Under the pieces are notes generated by a model, which was not told where the DNA came from, did not search any database, and worked only from the letters and a program-made list of their open reading frames with translations. A stretch of 6,774 bases of DNA from Candidatus Berkelbacteria bacterium (GTDB taxonomy: Bacteria; Patescibacteriota; UBA1384; UBA12157; JAENIV01): assembly GCA_016844295.1 (NCBI GenBank), contig JAENIV010000057.1:1-6774 (forward strand), written 5' to 3'. Position numbers and translations under genes: made by a program. Shown in pieces: positions 6,352-6,774 of this stretch; position 1 is the first letter of the stretch; the number at the start of each line of letters is the position of its first letter.

Positions 6352-6618
6352 ATGAAAATTGAAATGAAAAAATTTGGCGCTATTCTAAATAGCCGACCTG
6401 ACGGTCGTGAGGCGGCCTTGCGATTATTCCAAATCGTCAATGGCACCGATGAAAAAAAGGTTACGATTGATCTTGATGGCGTTGTTGTTTTGACGCCCTC
6501 TTTTGCTGATGAATTTTTTACTCTCATCAATGAAAGATATGCCGGTCAAAAAGAGCTCGAGGTTGTCAATGCCAATACACCGGTAGTCAAAAGCTCGCTC
6601 CAAGTTCTGAAGAAATAG
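6352..6618 (+). CDS. STAS-like DUF4325 protein
   Basis: 88 residues from the ATG at 6352. The pattern FGAILNSRPDGREAALRLF, then a VTIDLDGV strand and the hallmark LTPSFADEFF (positions 47-56 from this start), identifies the DUF4325 STAS-like family. STAS-like folds often bind GHKL ATPases in partner-switching modules, and the preceding gene encodes such an ATPase. The two probably form an operon and a functional pair, which is inferred from context. Starts are also possible at GTG 6340 (adds four residues) and ATG 6364 (removes four). I prefer 6352 because MKIEMKKFG is a natural beginning for the family's first strand and ATG is favoured over GTG. None has a Shine-Dalgarno sequence. The protein has no signal peptide or membrane segment. 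Its molecular role is unknown. Confidence 0.82.
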   Translation: MKIEMKKFGAILNSRPDGREAALRLFQIVNGTDEKKVTIDLDGVVVLTPSFADEFFTLINERYAGQKELEVVNANTPVVKSSLQVLKK

Positions 6619-6682
6619 AATAAAAATATAGCCGAAATAAAAAACATTATTCTTAATTGATTTAAAAATTGCATTAGCAACC

Positions 6683-6774
6683 ATGGAGTTTGCTAGTTTT
6701 GTCTTACGATCGCCAGCCCTCAGTCATCAAGCTGAGATTTCATCTCCAGTCGGAAGTGGCAAGTGGTATAAAGG
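6683..6774 (+). CDS. Possible 5' end of an unidentified gene, cut by the right edge
   Basis: An ATG at 6683 opens a frame that remains open for 30 codons to the window end, beginning MEFASFVLRSPALSHQAE. Composition rises towards 50 percent GC after an AT-rich spacer, as expected for coding DNA. No ribosome binding site precedes it, but neighbouring genes also lack one. VGSGK near residue 24 looks like part of a P-loop, but the next residue is W and the spacing does not fit a Walker A motif. It lies 64 bp after the DUF4325 gene on the same strand and could be a further operon member. I do not recognise the product. Confidence 0.4.
   Translation, partial: MEFASFVLRSPALSHQAEISSPVGSGKWYK

Noticed and set aside
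6541..6553. GCCGGTCAAAAAG occurs both here and near 3510.
   Set aside because: Both copies encode A-G-Q-K inside unrelated proteins and no flanking similarity follows, so it is a coding coincidence.
1..6774. CRISPR array, tRNA or rRNA genes.
   Set aside because: I saw no regularly spaced direct repeats, no cloverleaf with a T-loop GTTCRA signature in context, and no rRNA-like segment.

Overview
The window looks like a contig from an uncultured bacterium. Every coding region uses the standard code, the promoters are sigma70-like, and no lineage-defining gene is present, so I cannot assign a phylum. Composition splits it in two. A GC-rich secreted-protein gene (about 85-1047, minus strand) uses Shine-Dalgarno signals. 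The rest (about 1130-6774) is AT-rich, and its genes mostly lack Shine-Dalgarno sequences. The contrast suggests that one of the two blocks was acquired horizontally.

Left part (1-1182, minus strand): a strong sigma70 promoter at 1154-1182 drives a roughly 100-nt leader and a 332-residue secreted protein. The protein has an SdrD_B-like repeat and a second copy that is cut short near an imperfect inverted repeat (62-84). A possible GTG-started gene with its own ribosome binding site runs off the left edge. Positions 1183-1648 hold no convincing gene, but contain a hairpin and a good intrinsic terminator (1401-1420) that would end the recQ transcript.

Central part (1649-5440): two DNA-metabolism genes diverge from a 114-bp intergenic region. 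On the minus strand is a RecQ-family 3'-5' DNA helicase with helicase core, zinc cluster and RQC winged helix but no HRDC, and an ambiguous C-terminus. On the plus strand is a 722-residue fusion of a TOTE-type archaeo-eukaryotic primase/polymerase (AEP) to an XPB-like SF2 helicase, with all key motifs intact. The two promoters stand back to back, and a 6-9-6 inverted repeat lies inside the primase-helicase promoter.

Right part (5441-6774): after a probable terminator, a new promoter drives a STAS-GHKL ATPase fusion (273 residues), followed 22 bp later by a small STAS-like DUF4325 protein. A further open frame (from 6683) leaves the window. My reading, which is inference, is that the primase-helicase belongs to a TOTE-type biological-conflict or replication/repair module, that RecQ may assist it, and that the GHKL/STAS-like pair may be a regulatory switch. 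Two genes (recQ and the GHKL ATPase) have -10 boxes only 6-7 bp before the ATG, which predicts leaderless mRNAs.
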